This document shows positions 8,690 through 19,532 of a stretch of DNA of 64,000 nt, piece after piece; position 1 is the stretch's first letter, and each line of letters opens with the position of its first letter. The stretch spans positions 1 to 64,000 of the forward strand of contig UQFH01000004.1 in assembly GCA_900540185.1 (NCBI GenBank), written 5' to 3'. The notes beneath the pieces were generated by a model, which saw only the letters and a list, made by a program, of their open reading frames with translations, was not told where the DNA came from and did not search any database. The translations under genes were made by a program, and so were the position numbers. The stretch comes from an uncultured Eubacteriales bacterium. Lineage in GTDB: Bacteria > Bacillota > Clostridia > Tissierellales > Peptoniphilaceae.

Positions 8690-11600
8690 TTATTCATAGA
8701 GGGCATCCCTCCTTCGAATAAACATATATGCTCCAACCATCATAATCATCATACCGATGAAAACAAATGGAAGTGCTCCAACCCCACCTGTGGAAGGGTA
8801 TTCAGCCTTAAAGTTTTTGATTTGAGTAACTTCGTTTGTTGGTTCTTCAAGTGTTATATCAACTACAACATGATCTTTTCCGTTAACCTGTACAACATTG
8901 CCGTCTTTATCAACCTCTGTTATCTTTCCGGCTTCAACCTTGAAGTAGAATACATAATCAAGAAGCTTTGTGTAACCGGCAGGTGCTTTGGTTTCCTTAA
9001 CCGCATAAATACCGTCTTCGAGTTTTTCGAATTTGAAATGTCCATCTGCATCGGAAGTTGCTTTGTAGCCTTTTTTCTTATCTTCCGGTATAGGATTTCC
9101 TTTGTCATCTACATCCGGTATAATATTACACTTATTGTCAACCATACCAAATTGAAGAGCCCCATTAACTTTTTCATATTGACCGTTTGTACCTTTTTTT
9201 GCTTTGTATAAGGTGAACTCAGCTCCCGGTAAAACTACAGTTTTCTCTTTGTTGCTTCCATCAACCTTTTTGAATTCAATGTTCGGTTTATACTTTTCAT
9301 TGATAATAATTGTCGTATTATCCTTGATACCTACAATCTCACCTTTTTCATTGACTGTGAAGTGTGATACCTTTTCTTTAGGTGTCGGATATCCGTCCGG
9401 AGCTTTTGTTTCCCAAACCTCGTAATATCCCGGTGCAAGTCCTTCCCAACTGAACTTACCGTCTTCACCAGATATTCTTAATGAGTTTTCAACAAAAACT
9501 CTGTCTTTTTTAAGTTTAAATTCTGCACCTTGCAGTGCTTTTCCTTCGCCTGATAACACCGGTCTTGGAACCGCTATCGGCTCATTCGAACCTTCAGCAG
9601 CTCCTTGCGGTTTCGTAACTACAGAAGTTCCTGATATAGTTCCGTCAACTTTTGTATATTCGATTTTGTTCTTGTGGTTCTTAAGAGTTATTTTTCGTAT
9701 ACCTTCGGTTGTTGAATCCGGGTAGTAGAATTGACAAAAAGTTTCTCTATAGGATGGTTCGTAATATTCTACCCAATTTGATACCCAGACATCTTCATAT
9801 TGGAAAATGTTGTACCATCTACGTTTAAATTCTCCTTCATCTTTTTGATAGTATTCGTAGTAATTATATCCTAACCTAAAATCTGTCAAATTTCCAGTAT
9901 TGACAGTTCCATCTACTTCCAATACATATGCTGCATTTGATCCATACCTAGTCTTGCCGTCTTCGATTAAAGATTCTGTGTCCTTAATTATAAAATCATT
10001 TTTATTGCCCGTTACTTCACCTTTATAAGCTTCCAATCCACTTTCGCTAGGTTTATTGAAATCAATTCCGAAAGAATATGGCATAGGATTTTTGTTTCCG
10101 TCTATGACTTTATAAATCTTAACACTATCAATAGTGTAATTTTGATTCGAGTTAAAGAATATTCTCTTGTTATATCTTGGGCGACCTTTTGGATTAACAT
10201 ACACAACAGATTTAAATTTTTTAGTATCTACGTGAAGTTCTCTCATATATGCCATAAGATTCTTACCAGTTTTTTCTAGATCGAATATATTGCTGAAATT
10301 AACATAAATCTTGTCACTATACTTTTCTTTTCCTAATGTTGCAGTAACAGTAACATCTCCATCTGTCTTATATTTGTATCTATTTACATAAAGAGGATAC
10401 AGCATATAAATATTTTCTATTGAGTTTTGATCGACATAATTCGTTACAGTATATTTTATCTTTCTTCTATTTGGATAATTATCCAGAACTTCTGCTTTCG
10501 CAAATTTACCGAAAGGTCCATAAATATCAAATTCATTATCCGGAGTTTTATCTATTCCATCTAAATCAACGTCTTCGCTGAACTCCATTGTAAAAGTATC
10601 CCCCGGTTTGATTTCTTTTGTTGGATCAATATTATAATGCAATTCTGCAAAAATCGATTCAGACCTATTCGGGTATACAACTTCTTCCCTATTGTTTCTT
10701 ATTTCTGAAGCTCTGAGTTGTTTGAATTTTTCATTGTCAAATATAAATGCATTCGAGACATCTTTTGGAGCGTCAGGATTATCAGGAACTTTAAAATCTT
10801 TTCCGATATTAATGATCTTTGGTTTTGAATCAAGAATATATCCGTCAACCGTTTTAGTTTCTTTAAGAATATAGGTTCCATAATCAAGTTCTTCAAAGAC
10901 TACAACACCTTTATCGTTTGTCGTTCCTGAATTTATTTTTGTACCATCAAAGCTGTATATAGTAAATTCAACACCGGCAAGAGGCTTATTATCATCTCCC
11001 TGTTTATAAACAGTAAACGACTCAGTTCCTTTTGGTATATTCTTTATCCTATTCGATTCAGCATTAAGTTCGACTTCTGTACCGTCACTCTCAATAATAA
11101 ATACTTTTCCATCTGATTCTCTGATATAGAAAACTTTAGCCGCCCCATCGATCTTATGATAATGGTTCGGTGCTTTTGTTTCTATAAGGCGATATCTGCC
11201 CGGTTTTAATCCCTTGAACGTGATTGTTCCGTTAGCATCCGAAGTAGAAGTATCATTTGCTCCAAATTTCTTTTCTTCATCATTCAAAGGTCTAAAAGAG
11301 TCTCCATCTTTAATCTCAATTTTGAATTCAGCGCCTTCAAGATACACCTGCTCAGGCTTGTCGATTGACGTTGAATCAATCTTTTTAAATTCAACTTCAT
11401 AACCCTTGTACTTATTGTCTACTTTGAAGCTAAACTCATTTCCATTTGGTTTTACTTCAATTTCCTTTTCTTCCGGTACTGTAGGGTCAGGTGTTGGAGG
11501 TTGAGGTGTAGGATTAGAAACTTCTATATATGCTAAGTGTTGTCCTGTATTAGTTTTTTCTTCTACTTTCGTAGCTCCAATTGTAAAGAATTTTATAGGT

Positions 11601-14600
11601 TGTAAGTGTCCAAATTTTCCATCTCTAGGAGTAATTGTAAAACGTAGTTCTTCAGCTTCTCTTTCAAACATATACATTTCTAAACTTACTTCGCCCGACA
11701 CCTCATTATATCCGAATTCATCTTCTGGCGATACCTCAAAATCATCTAAATTCATCCTTAGAGTAAATGCAGCCAAAGTATTATTCACATTGCTGTAATC
11801 TTTTTGTAATGGCTTAATTCTAATGCCCAATCTATATGAATTGTCGTTATTTAATTTACTGATTGTTGAATATACGGTGGCCAAAACATTCCTTTGTGAA
11901 TTATAGATTATTTGTTGTTTTTCAGCTTGAACAATAGTATACTTCACTTCGTTATGTGCCGGATTCTCATCTACTTTTTCAGTAAAAGTAATTGAAGGAA
12001 GATCAGTTGTAAGTTCTCCATAGTTTATTACTACTTTTGAAATAGGCTTATACTCACCAACAGTTATTGTATCATTCGGAATTATTTCAAACTCTGTGGT
12101 TTGCTTACCATATTTATATGATATAGGGTACTTATTCCAACTAATATTCTCTTGGTAATTTCCTTTATATTTATATTTGAAATTTTTATTATCAAGCACA
12201 AAACTCAATGGAATTCCAGAATCAAGGTTTTCAGTGCCATATCTACTTTCGATATCCAATTTACAAATAAAAGTTCCATTACTATTTGGTATTATATGTG
12301 GTGTAATTGATAATCCTGGATTACCATTATCAAAAGTTATAGTTGACTCAATTCCTGAGTTTGAAATACTATAATTGAGTTCATTCTTTGTTTTTGCAAT
12401 TTTTTCAAAAACTTTAACCTTATTATTTTTTCCCACAACAACTTTCCAAGTCTTATTCGTCAACTCGTATCCGTTAGGAGCTTTTATTTCTTTAATTATA
12501 TAGGTTCCAGGTTCGAGGTCTTCAAATGTTGCTTTTCCATCTATATCAGTCTCAACCTCGTAGTTTTTTTCCTCTTTTGGAATAGGCGTCTTACCGTCTT
12601 CTTTAAATAATCCAAATATTGCTCCAGGAAGAATCTTTTTAGAATCTTCTTCGTCAACTTTTACTATTGTGACTTTGGTTTTATTTGGTTTATTAGTCAC
12701 TTGAATTGTTGGATTTTCAGAATTATTTAATATATTGAGAATATCATCATCTTGTTTTAAACCTTCAAAAGTAACTTTACCATCTTTATCAATTTTGACT
12801 GTTATTGTTCTGTCCGTTGCTTTATATCCTTCCGGAGGTACTGTTTCTTTTAAAGTGTAAGTTCCTTCACTCAAGCCCTTAAATTCTACAATACCTTGAA
12901 TATTGGAAGAATTTCTTCTTACCACCTTATTATTTGCATCAAATAGTGTGAATTCAGCGCCTGCAAGTACTTTTACATTTCCTTGAGAATCTTTTTCAGA
13001 AACTTTTTTTACTATAAATTCTCCGGGTTGTTTTTTGTTGAATACAGTCAAATCATAGTTCTTAGGTTTTGGTGGAATATAATCGCCGCCGATACCTGCC
13101 CCACTATTAAGTGTAGGTCTTATTTGTTCATATCCACCTGTTTTTGAACCACCGCTGTGGAACATAAATGTTTGTGTATATGTGTTTTCAAATCTTTTAA
13201 CATCCGTAATCTCATAAAACTGCTCAATAACATATCCATTAATTTTATCAGGAAGTGTAATCAAAAATTGCACTTCACCATTACTATATATATTAGGCTT
13301 ATAGTTGTTATTGATATTTACCCTTCCCGGATCGAAATTCATAGTAACGCGACCTTGTCTACCATCTACAAATTTTTTACTAAAATCATTATATTCAGCA
13401 ATTTTAGTGTATATCTCCGGTCTTGTTGAAGGTCTAATTCCGCAAGACAAAGGCATGTTGTCACTATTCGGATGATCTACCTTGTATACAATAACCTTGA
13501 CCGGCCTATACGTCGGTTCTTGTTTGTCACCATATAGAATTTCTTTACCATCGTTTATACTCGAGCCGTAATAAATTCTAGCAATCTGATCACCTGCGAA
13601 ATTTTTTACACCCTTTACATTGAACAACGCAATATTTCTCATAAAATATCTGTCTTCATTTTTATCCTTGTAGATATCAACATTTTGAGTAATATATTGG
13701 TTTCCGCCTCTTTCTCCATAGAATTGGAACAAATCAGCATTAACAGCTGTATCTACAACTTTTTGATTTGCTCCGACGTTGATAACGTCTCTGAAAGCGT
13801 AAATACCATTGTTTTTTACATAATATTTTGAAGGTCTTATACTATTTAGTTTAATTCCACAATCCAATGTACTATGATTGTCTACATACCCATTAGCAAG
13901 TGTATATTTAATTTGATTGTTTGTGTAATCAATTTCCCCTGTAGCTATAAGTTCTCCTGTATTTGACTTAATTTCCGGAAGCTTTCCTGACCATTGAGTG
14001 AAGTTCCAATTGTCATCAAAGTCCATAATCCAAGATTCTCCCGCCTTAGCGTTTTCTATGTGGAAATTGCCTTCAAATGAATAGGATTCATAAGCAGCTT
14101 CTTCCCAAACACCCGGAGTTTTTCCATAATGCTCACTTTCATCAAGATACATTATAGCTTTCTTAACAGTTATTTCTGTTTCACCGGTAGGAATCGAAGG
14201 ACCTATTGAAGAAGAGTCGCCAACTCTATAGTAGTCCCCTTCCGGAACTATATTGCCTTCCTTGTCTGTTGCACTATACAGAATTGAACCGTCTTGACTT
14301 ACAATTAATTTGAAAGTAAGCTCAGGGTTGTGATATCCTTCCGGAGATTTTGTTTCTTTTAAAATATATTCTCCAGGAACCAGACCTTCAAAAGTTAATT
14401 TGCCTGTAGATGTTGTAACAGCACTATTAATAAGTTCATTGTCCGAGTTGTACAATCTGAATTCCGCTCCGGAAAGTTGATTTCCTTTATCGTCTTGCTT
14501 TTCAATATTTAGCTTTGTCAATTTAGCAGATTCATTTACAATTGTAAAAGTAGGGTTCAATGCACTGTTTCTGTTTTCTGCTACAGGAATAGTGGTATCA

Positions 14601-17600
14601 CTTTCTATTTTTGTTTGTATTTTTCTCTCATTAAGAGATAATAACGAATTTAAATCATTTACTTTAGGTGCTGATGTTGTAAGCCATTTATATGAGAATG
14701 AGCTATCAGATTTTGTGTTATTAATTTTCCCTGTAACTTTTATTAAGAAAGCCCATCCCTCGAAATTTTCAGGTTCTTTTGGATCAGGTTCACCAAATCT
14801 TTTATAAGGGATCTTAATAGTATAAACATTCTGTCCGACAACATCGTCATAGAAATTTGATTCTTTTACTATCATTCCACTATTGTTGCCAATATTGCTT
14901 AAATCATTTCCAAGCGAAAGTTTACCTGCGGTCTTGCTGTACATTGCATTTTTAACTTGCTCTCTTTCACTTGGATACACATCAAAGATTTGCGCGTCTG
15001 TTATATCCAAATTTTGACCGAACATGGAAACTCTTGTACATCTGTCAGTATAGGTTAATTCCTTACTTCCCGGTCTGAAAGAATTTACATCCGGTTTTAG
15101 CATGATATATGAAGTAAAATTATTATTTTTATCAACTTCAGTATAGTCAATACTATTCATATATCCAGCCCATGAGAACGAGCCGTTGTAATATTTTGGA
15201 TCACTCTTCCAACCGGTTGATGCACTTCCTGTTTCAAATGAAGCATCAGTAATGATATTGTTTGTCCATTCAACACTACCATCATCATTAACCGTAATGG
15301 TTTCATTTTTGGATAATGGTGCATATCCTTCCGGAGCACGTTCTTCTTTTAAAGTATAAATTCCTGAAGGAATGTTATTAAATTCAATCGAACCATCTAG
15401 TCCGGAGATTCCTTCTATAGTAAATGTCTCCGATTTATTTTGCTCTTCAGTATTTTGAATTCCAAATAGCTTGAATTTTGCACCACTTAAAGGTTTGCCG
15501 CCCTCATCCGTTTTCTTTATAGTTATATTCGCAGGTGTTGAACCCTTGTCTTCAACTATATAATTTTGGATTTCATATATTCCCGTAACAGGTTCATATC
15601 TCTTATATACTTCGCCATATTTAACTTTTATGCCACCGTTAGAGTAACCTTCTGTCGGTAATTCTTGTTTTATCTTATATTCAATTTTTTGAGGTTCTCC
15701 ATTTTGACCGATATTCCAAATTTTAACATTAGGAACTTTCGTTATAACAACACTTGTTGATTGTGGCGGATCATTTTCTTTGTCTATTTTTATCGAAGAT
15801 GAATTTTTTTCATTGTCCTTTTCACTTAAAATCAATGTTTCCTCAGGATATTTTGAATTTTCAACTCTCTTCGACCATGTTATATTAACATTAACGTCTC
15901 TATATTTTGAAATAGCACCGTTAGATAGTGTATAAGTTTCCGGTTTATCAGAATTTAGAAGCGATGTCTTATATTCATAAACCGCAATTGTCCCCGGCGC
16001 AAATGTTGTATATCCGTCCAAATTACCGGCTTTAATTGGGTTATCTTCCTTTCTTGGTGTCTCTTTCTTAAATTGAGCCATTTTACCGTCTTTATCAAGA
16101 CCGTAATATGCAACATTTAAATAATCAAGATTTTGATTTTCACTTATATTTCTTTCAATAAGCGGTAAGCTTCCTTGGTCACCTGTTGAAACATCTTCTG
16201 TGACAATCCATTCAGCTTTATCTTCAGCTGTAAACTTGCCTGAGATAGTAGTTCTATTTGAATGTGTCATGTCGTTAGGTGAGACCATTTCAAGTCTGGC
16301 GCCTTCATAAGCCGGCATAATCAATCTTACAGCACCGGTTTTCTTTACGCCACGAAGTTTTGCGGCTATGTCGATAACATATGCTTTTTGCTTAGAATCT
16401 ACCGGTGTTTTAAACTTAAAAGTATAAACGCTTTCCAAATTGTTATGACCGTCAAAATACTTCGAATCATTTATAAGGAACTTATCTCCCATATCGTTAG
16501 CAGTTAACGTTATAGCTTGGCCATTAAGTGTTACATCTTCTTCAATTTTTTCAAGTCCTGAATTCCTAACTGCTGTAAAGTTTGTAATCAGATCAAGCTG
16601 TTTACTGTTTAAATTTTCTCCATTACCGTCAAACACAACTGTCCATTCAACAGCTTTTACTTCCCTATTCTCGATAATCGGATTGGCTGATGCATCAAAT
16701 GTAACCTTGTATGACGGACCATATTCAAAGAATTTATATTGGTTATTTAAATTCGGTTCTCCGTTTTCATCAAACTCTACTTCAAATGCCGATGTTATAA
16801 CCGGTGAACGGTCATCCCTATAAACTGTCTTTGTTGGCATTTGTTGTTTCGGATTATTTTTAGGTTCTACCGATATATTAATATCAATCTTATCCTTAGT
16901 GCCTATATTATCTGTGTCAAATGCAAGATATTGATCGATATCCAAAGTTTTTGTTGAACTTATAGATTTTTCATAAGTGTAAGTTATTGTGTGAGTAGCT
17001 TCGTTATACTTTGGTTTAGCAATTACAACGCTTGGATTATCCGGGTCATATAACGGTTTAAGCGGATAATTAGGATCCGGTTTTAAATAGTCTCCAATCT
17101 TAACATCAAATGTCCAACCAACAGGGATTTGCCATATTGGGTAAGCTTTTGCAGTCATTGTGGTTTTCAATCTGAATTTCTTTGTTTCGAAAGAAACTCC
17201 ATTATATTTTACCGGTGTATTTCCGAGTACCAATCTAATTGTTACGTTGTCGTCTTCCGGAGAGATTTCGAGTTCATCCGGATTTTCTTCGCAGTCTTCC
17301 GCTCCTTCAGCGCCACGAACTGCATCCGCTACCAAGTTTTCACTTACGTCGAGCATATTGAGTAGAGCTGCTTTTTCTTCTTTGATTTGTTTGAATTCCT
17401 GTTCGATTTCAACTTTATCCGTGTCGAGGTTTTCTACAAATGTGTAGACGATTTTGTGTTCTTCCGCAATATATTCAGCAGTTGCAACAACTTTGCCGTC
17501 GATTTGGATGTCGTTTGCACGTCCTTCTTCACCATTTAATATAGGAAGAGTTTTACTTAGGATTTCAACTTCGAATTTGTCGCCTTCAACAATTTTTCTT

Positions 17601-19456
17601 GAAGCTTTCATTGTAGCTTTAAGAAGAACGTTGAAGTCTCTCGGTTGACCGAAGCCCAACATGCTTGAGGTTTCGAGAGTGTGATATAGATTTTGGAATG
17701 AGTAGTCGACTGCGTCGAATGTGACTTCAGTTTCAACTCTTTCAATAGAATCGATATCGCTTTCGCCGATTGTTACGAGGTCGGCATATTGGTTTTCATT
17801 TTCTTCTATTATTGTAGGTTCATAGATTTTTAAATCTTCGTCTTCGCTTTTTAGCTCGATTGCTTCCAAAGATGTGAGTTCATTATAGAGTTCGTATTCT
17901 TCGTCGGAGAGTTCCACTTCATTATATGGTAAGTCGATTTCTCTTACGTCAAATACAATTTTGTGAACTGTACTTTGAACCGGAGCTTGTTCTTCAATTT
18001 TTTCAGATTCTTTGTTTTCTTCCGTGTTTTCTTCAACCGGTTCTTCAGCTTCAGTTTTTTCTTCAACCGGTTCTTCGGTTTCAGTTTTTTCTTCGATTTC
18101 AGTTTTTTCGATTTCAGTTTTTTCTTCTACCGCTTCAACTTCGTCGTCTTGTTCTACGCTTTCGATTTCTTCTTCCGGAGTTGTCGGGTCGATTATTTCA
18201 ATCGACTCTTCTTCTTTTTCTTCCGGAATTTCTTCTTCGTCAGTCGGTTTTAGTTCCGGACCAAAATCAGTTATTTCATTTTCTTCAATTTCGGAAACTG
18301 TTGCATCGATTTCTCTTGGAATGATGTTTGAGGTTACATTCCAGATTGCAAGTTGAGTGATAAGTTTCTTTCTTACATTTTCGGTATTTTTTATTTCAGC
18401 GCTTCTTTCAAGAATTGCTTTAACTTTTCCAATGGTTTCGATGTCAAATCTGTCCCATGTATTTATATCTTTTAAATCGAAAAGAGGTCCATCTTTGAGT
18501 TTCTTATCGACTCCGTTTCCAATCGGTGTCAATTTGTGTGGATCAAGTGAGTAGGCTACTATAGGATTTTCCCTTTCGCCTTTTTTGATTAGATAAAGGG
18601 AAAAATCCAAGCCATCACGGAATTCTTCTCTTATTAAGTTATCTTGGAAAGCTTCGAGAGCTTCTTCTTCGTCTTTTAGATTTTCATCTACAGTAAAGTC
18701 AATTGTTAAGTCTTGACATCCTTCCATATGGATTGTCATTGTTTCGTCTTCGTAAATCTTGTCGTCGAGTCTGACTTTTTCTCCATCGGACTTTCTCGTT
18801 CTTGTGATTGTTGTAAATTCATCGTTGATTAAGTCTTCGATGTTGTACAAGCTTCCCGAGTGACCCGTTTTGATTTCGACCAACAGTTCGGTCAAATCGA
18901 GGTCTTCACCCGGTCTGTAAACTTTTTTCGGCTCTCTGTAAATGCTCCACGGCTTTACGAGGTCTGTACTCCAAGGAAGAACGCCTGCATTTTCGTGATG
19001 TTCTTCATCTTCGAAGGTCGCATCCTTCTTTTCTTCTTCGTCGTGATTTTCTTCAGGGACCGTTATTTCAGCAGGTGTTAAATCCCAACTGTCATCTTGA
19101 GTTTCTTCCTCTTCTTCTCCCCCGATTAAAATCGTTGTTGTCGACTTTTTTCCTTCTTCAGGAACGACTTCGTCGTCCCCCGGTGTTAATAGATCCACCG
19201 TTTGATTTTCTGTTTCTTTGTTTTCTTCTATTATCGGTTCCGATTGTTCAACAGGTTGTTCAATCGGTGCACTCGGTTCTGCCGGTGTGAGAAGGTCAAC
19301 AGTTTTGTTTTCTTCTTCACCCGTAAGCAAGTCAACAGTTTGCGGTTGTTCAGCCGGTGTCAATAAGTCAACTGTTTGTGCTGCAAACATCACTTGTTGA
19401 AATGCCATCAACAGTGCAAAAACCAATGATAAAATTCTTTTCGAATGGCTTTTCAC
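8690..19456 (-). CDS. Giant Cna-B repeat surface adhesin (YPSTG anchored)
   Basis: 3588 residues, starting at a GTG (19456) with AAGGAGA upstream. Signal peptide 1-26; the mature N terminus carries four TVDLLT(P/G) motifs at 28, 40, 52 and 86. A thioester-domain-like region (about 280-375) shows AYSLDP with Ser303 where Cys is expected, and TQLAIW with Gln368. A Glu-rich linker (about 390-500) follows. Later come eight SpaA/Cna-B domains with E-boxes near residues 1369, 1702, 2204, 2322, 2760, 2865, 3349 and 3489. Large beta-rich adhesin modules lie between them; those near 1800-2130 and 2900-3230 resemble MSCRAMM N2-N3 domains. The C terminus is YPSTG (3553-3557), a membrane segment and RRRDALYE. 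It is probably the tip adhesin of the pilus encoded downstream, or a separately anchored one. Confidence 0.92.
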   Translation of the reverse strand: MKSHSKRILSLVFALLMAFQQVMFAAQTVDLLTPAEQPQTVDLLTGEEENKTVDLLTPAEPSAPIEQPVEQSEPIIEENKETENQTVDLLTPGDDEVVPEEGKKSTTTILIGGEEEEETQDDSWDLTPAEITVPEENHDEEEKKDATFEDEEHHENAGVLPWSTDLVKPWSIYREPKKVYRPGEDLDLTELLVEIKTGHSGSLYNIEDLINDEFTTITRTRKSDGEKVRLDDKIYEDETMTIHMEGCQDLTIDFTVDENLKDEEEALEAFQDNLIREEFRDGLDFSLYLIKKGERENPIVAYSLDPHKLTPIGNGVDKKLKDGPLFDLKDINTWDRFDIETIGKVKAILERSAEIKNTENVRKKLITQLAIWNVTSNIIPREIDATVSEIEENEITDFGPELKPTDEEEIPEEKEEESIEIIDPTTPEEEIESVEQDDEVEAVEEKTEIEKTEIEEKTETEEPVEEKTEAEEPVEENTEENKESEKIEEQAPVQSTVHKIVFDVREIDLPYNEVELSDEEYELYNELTSLEAIELKSEDEDLKIYEPTIIEENENQYADLVTIGESDIDSIERVETEVTFDAVDYSFQNLYHTLETSSMLGFGQPRDFNVLLKATMKASRKIVEGDKFEVEILSKTLPILNGEEGRANDIQIDGKVVATAEYIAEEHKIVYTFVENLDTDKVEIEQEFKQIKEEKAALLNMLDVSENLVADAVRGAEGAEDCEENPDELEISPEDDNVTIRLVLGNTPVKYNGVSFETKKFRLKTTMTAKAYPIWQIPVGWTFDVKIGDYLKPDPNYPLKPLYDPDNPSVVIAKPKYNEATHTITYTYEKSISSTKTLDIDQYLAFDTDNIGTKDKIDINISVEPKNNPKQQMPTKTVYRDDRSPVITSAFEVEFDENGEPNLNNQYKFFEYGPSYKVTFDASANPIIENREVKAVEWTVVFDGNGENLNSKQLDLITNFTAVRNSGLEKIEEDVTLNGQAITLTANDMGDKFLINDSKYFDGHNNLESVYTFKFKTPVDSKQKAYVIDIAAKLRGVKKTGAVRLIMPAYEGARLEMVSPNDMTHSNRTTISGKFTAEDKAEWIVTEDVSTGDQGSLPLIERNISENQNLDYLNVAYYGLDKDGKMAQFKKETPRKEDNPIKAGNLDGYTTFAPGTIAVYEYKTSLLNSDKPETYTLSNGAISKYRDVNVNITWSKRVENSKYPEETLILSEKDNEKNSSSIKIDKENDPPQSTSVVITKVPNVKIWNIGQNGEPQKIEYKIKQELPTEGYSNGGIKVKYGEVYKRYEPVTGIYEIQNYIVEDKGSTPANITIKKTDEGGKPLSGAKFKLFGIQNTEEQNKSETFTIEGISGLDGSIEFNNIPSGIYTLKEERAPEGYAPLSKNETITVNDDGSVEWTNNIITDASFETGSASTGWKSDPKYYNGSFSWAGYMNSIDYTEVDKNNNFTSYIMLKPDVNSFRPGSKELTYTDRCTRVSMFGQNLDITDAQIFDVYPSEREQVKNAMYSKTAGKLSLGNDLSNIGNNSGMIVKESNFYDDVVGQNVYTIKIPYKRFGEPDPKEPENFEGWAFLIKVTGKINNTKSDSSFSYKWLTTSAPKVNDLNSLLSLNERKIQTKIESDTTIPVAENRNSALNPTFTIVNESAKLTKLNIEKQDDKGNQLSGAEFRLYNSDNELINSAVTTSTGKLTFEGLVPGEYILKETKSPEGYHNPELTFKLIVSQDGSILYSATDKEGNIVPEGDYYRVGDSSSIGPSIPTGETEITVKKAIMYLDESEHYGKTPGVWEEAAYESYSFEGNFHIENAKAGESWIMDFDDNWNFTQWSGKLPEIKSNTGELIATGEIDYTNNQIKYTLANGYVDNHSTLDCGIKLNSIRPSKYYVKNNGIYAFRDVINVGANQKVVDTAVNADLFQFYGERGGNQYITQNVDIYKDKNEDRYFMRNIALFNVKGVKNFAGDQIARIYYGSSINDGKEILYGDKQEPTYRPVKVIVYKVDHPNSDNMPLSCGIRPSTRPEIYTKIAEYNDFSKKFVDGRQGRVTMNFDPGRVNINNNYKPNIYSNGEVQFLITLPDKINGYVIEQFYEITDVKRFENTYTQTFMFHSGGSKTGGYEQIRPTLNSGAGIGGDYIPPKPKNYDLTVFNKKQPGEFIVKKVSEKDSQGNVKVLAGAEFTLFDANNKVVRRNSSNIQGIVEFKGLSEGTYTLKETVPPEGYKATDRTITVKIDKDGKVTFEGLKQDDDILNILNNSENPTIQVTNKPNKTKVTIVKVDEEDSKKILPGAIFGLFKEDGKTPIPKEEKNYEVETDIDGKATFEDLEPGTYIIKEIKAPNGYELTNKTWKVVVGKNNKVKVFEKIAKTKNELNYSISNSGIESTITFDNGNPGLSITPHIIPNSNGTFICKLDIESRYGTENLDSGIPLSFVLDNKNFKYKYKGNYQENISWNKYPISYKYGKQTTEFEIIPNDTITVGEYKPISKVVINYGELTTDLPSITFTEKVDENPAHNEVKYTIVQAEKQQIIYNSQRNVLATVYSTISKLNNDNSYRLGIRIKPLQKDYSNVNNTLAAFTLRMNLDDFEVSPEDEFGYNEVSGEVSLEMYMFEREAEELRFTITPRDGKFGHLQPIKFFTIGATKVEEKTNTGQHLAYIEVSNPTPQPPTPDPTVPEEKEIEVKPNGNEFSFKVDNKYKGYEVEFKKIDSTSIDKPEQVYLEGAEFKIEIKDGDSFRPLNDEEKKFGANDTSTSDANGTITFKGLKPGRYRLIETKAPNHYHKIDGAAKVFYIRESDGKVFIIESDGTEVELNAESNRIKNIPKGTESFTVYKQGDDNKPLAGVEFTIYSFDGTKINSGTTNDKGVVVFEELDYGTYILKETKTVDGYILDSKPKIINIGKDFKVPDNPDAPKDVSNAFIFDNEKFKQLRASEIRNNREEVVYPNRSESIFAELHYNIDPTKEIKPGDTFTMEFSEDVDLDGIDKTPDNEFDIYGPFGKFAKAEVLDNYPNRRKIKYTVTNYVDQNSIENIYMLYPLYVNRYKYKTDGDVTVTATLGKEKYSDKIYVNFSNIFDLEKTGKNLMAYMRELHVDTKKFKSVVYVNPKGRPRYNKRIFFNSNQNYTIDSVKIYKVIDGNKNPMPYSFGIDFNKPSESGLEAYKGEVTGNKNDFIIKDTESLIEDGKTRYGSNAAYVLEVDGTVNTGNLTDFRLGYNYYEYYQKDEGEFKRRWYNIFQYEDVWVSNWVEYYEPSYRETFCQFYYPDSTTEGIRKITLKNHKNKIEYTKVDGTISGTSVVTKPQGAAEGSNEPIAVPRPVLSGEGKALQGAEFKLKKDRVFVENSLRISGEDGKFSWEGLAPGYYEVWETKAPDGYPTPKEKVSHFTVNEKGEIVGIKDNTTIIINEKYKPNIEFKKVDGSNKEKTVVLPGAEFTLYKAKKGTNGQYEKVNGALQFGMVDNKCNIIPDVDDKGNPIPEDKKKGYKATSDADGHFKFEKLEDGIYAVKETKAPAGYTKLLDYVFYFKVEAGKITEVDKDGNVVQVNGKDHVVVDITLEEPTNEVTQIKNFKAEYPSTGGVGALPFVFIGMMIMMVGAYMFIRRRDALYE

Positions 19457-19503
19457 TTGAATTATCTCCTTTCAATCTACATACTATTTGTAAATTACAT
19501 TTA

Positions 19504-19532
19504 TTATACAACTTATTGTGGTGGGTGTCAAC
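19504..19532 (-). promoter_or_regulatory. Consensus sigma-A promoter of the pilus/adhesin operon
   Basis: On the minus strand TTGACA (19527-19532) and TATAAT (19504-19509) are separated by exactly 17 bp. Both boxes match the consensus perfectly. Transcription should begin near 19497, giving a leader of about 40 nt before the GTG at 19456. Confidence 0.85.
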
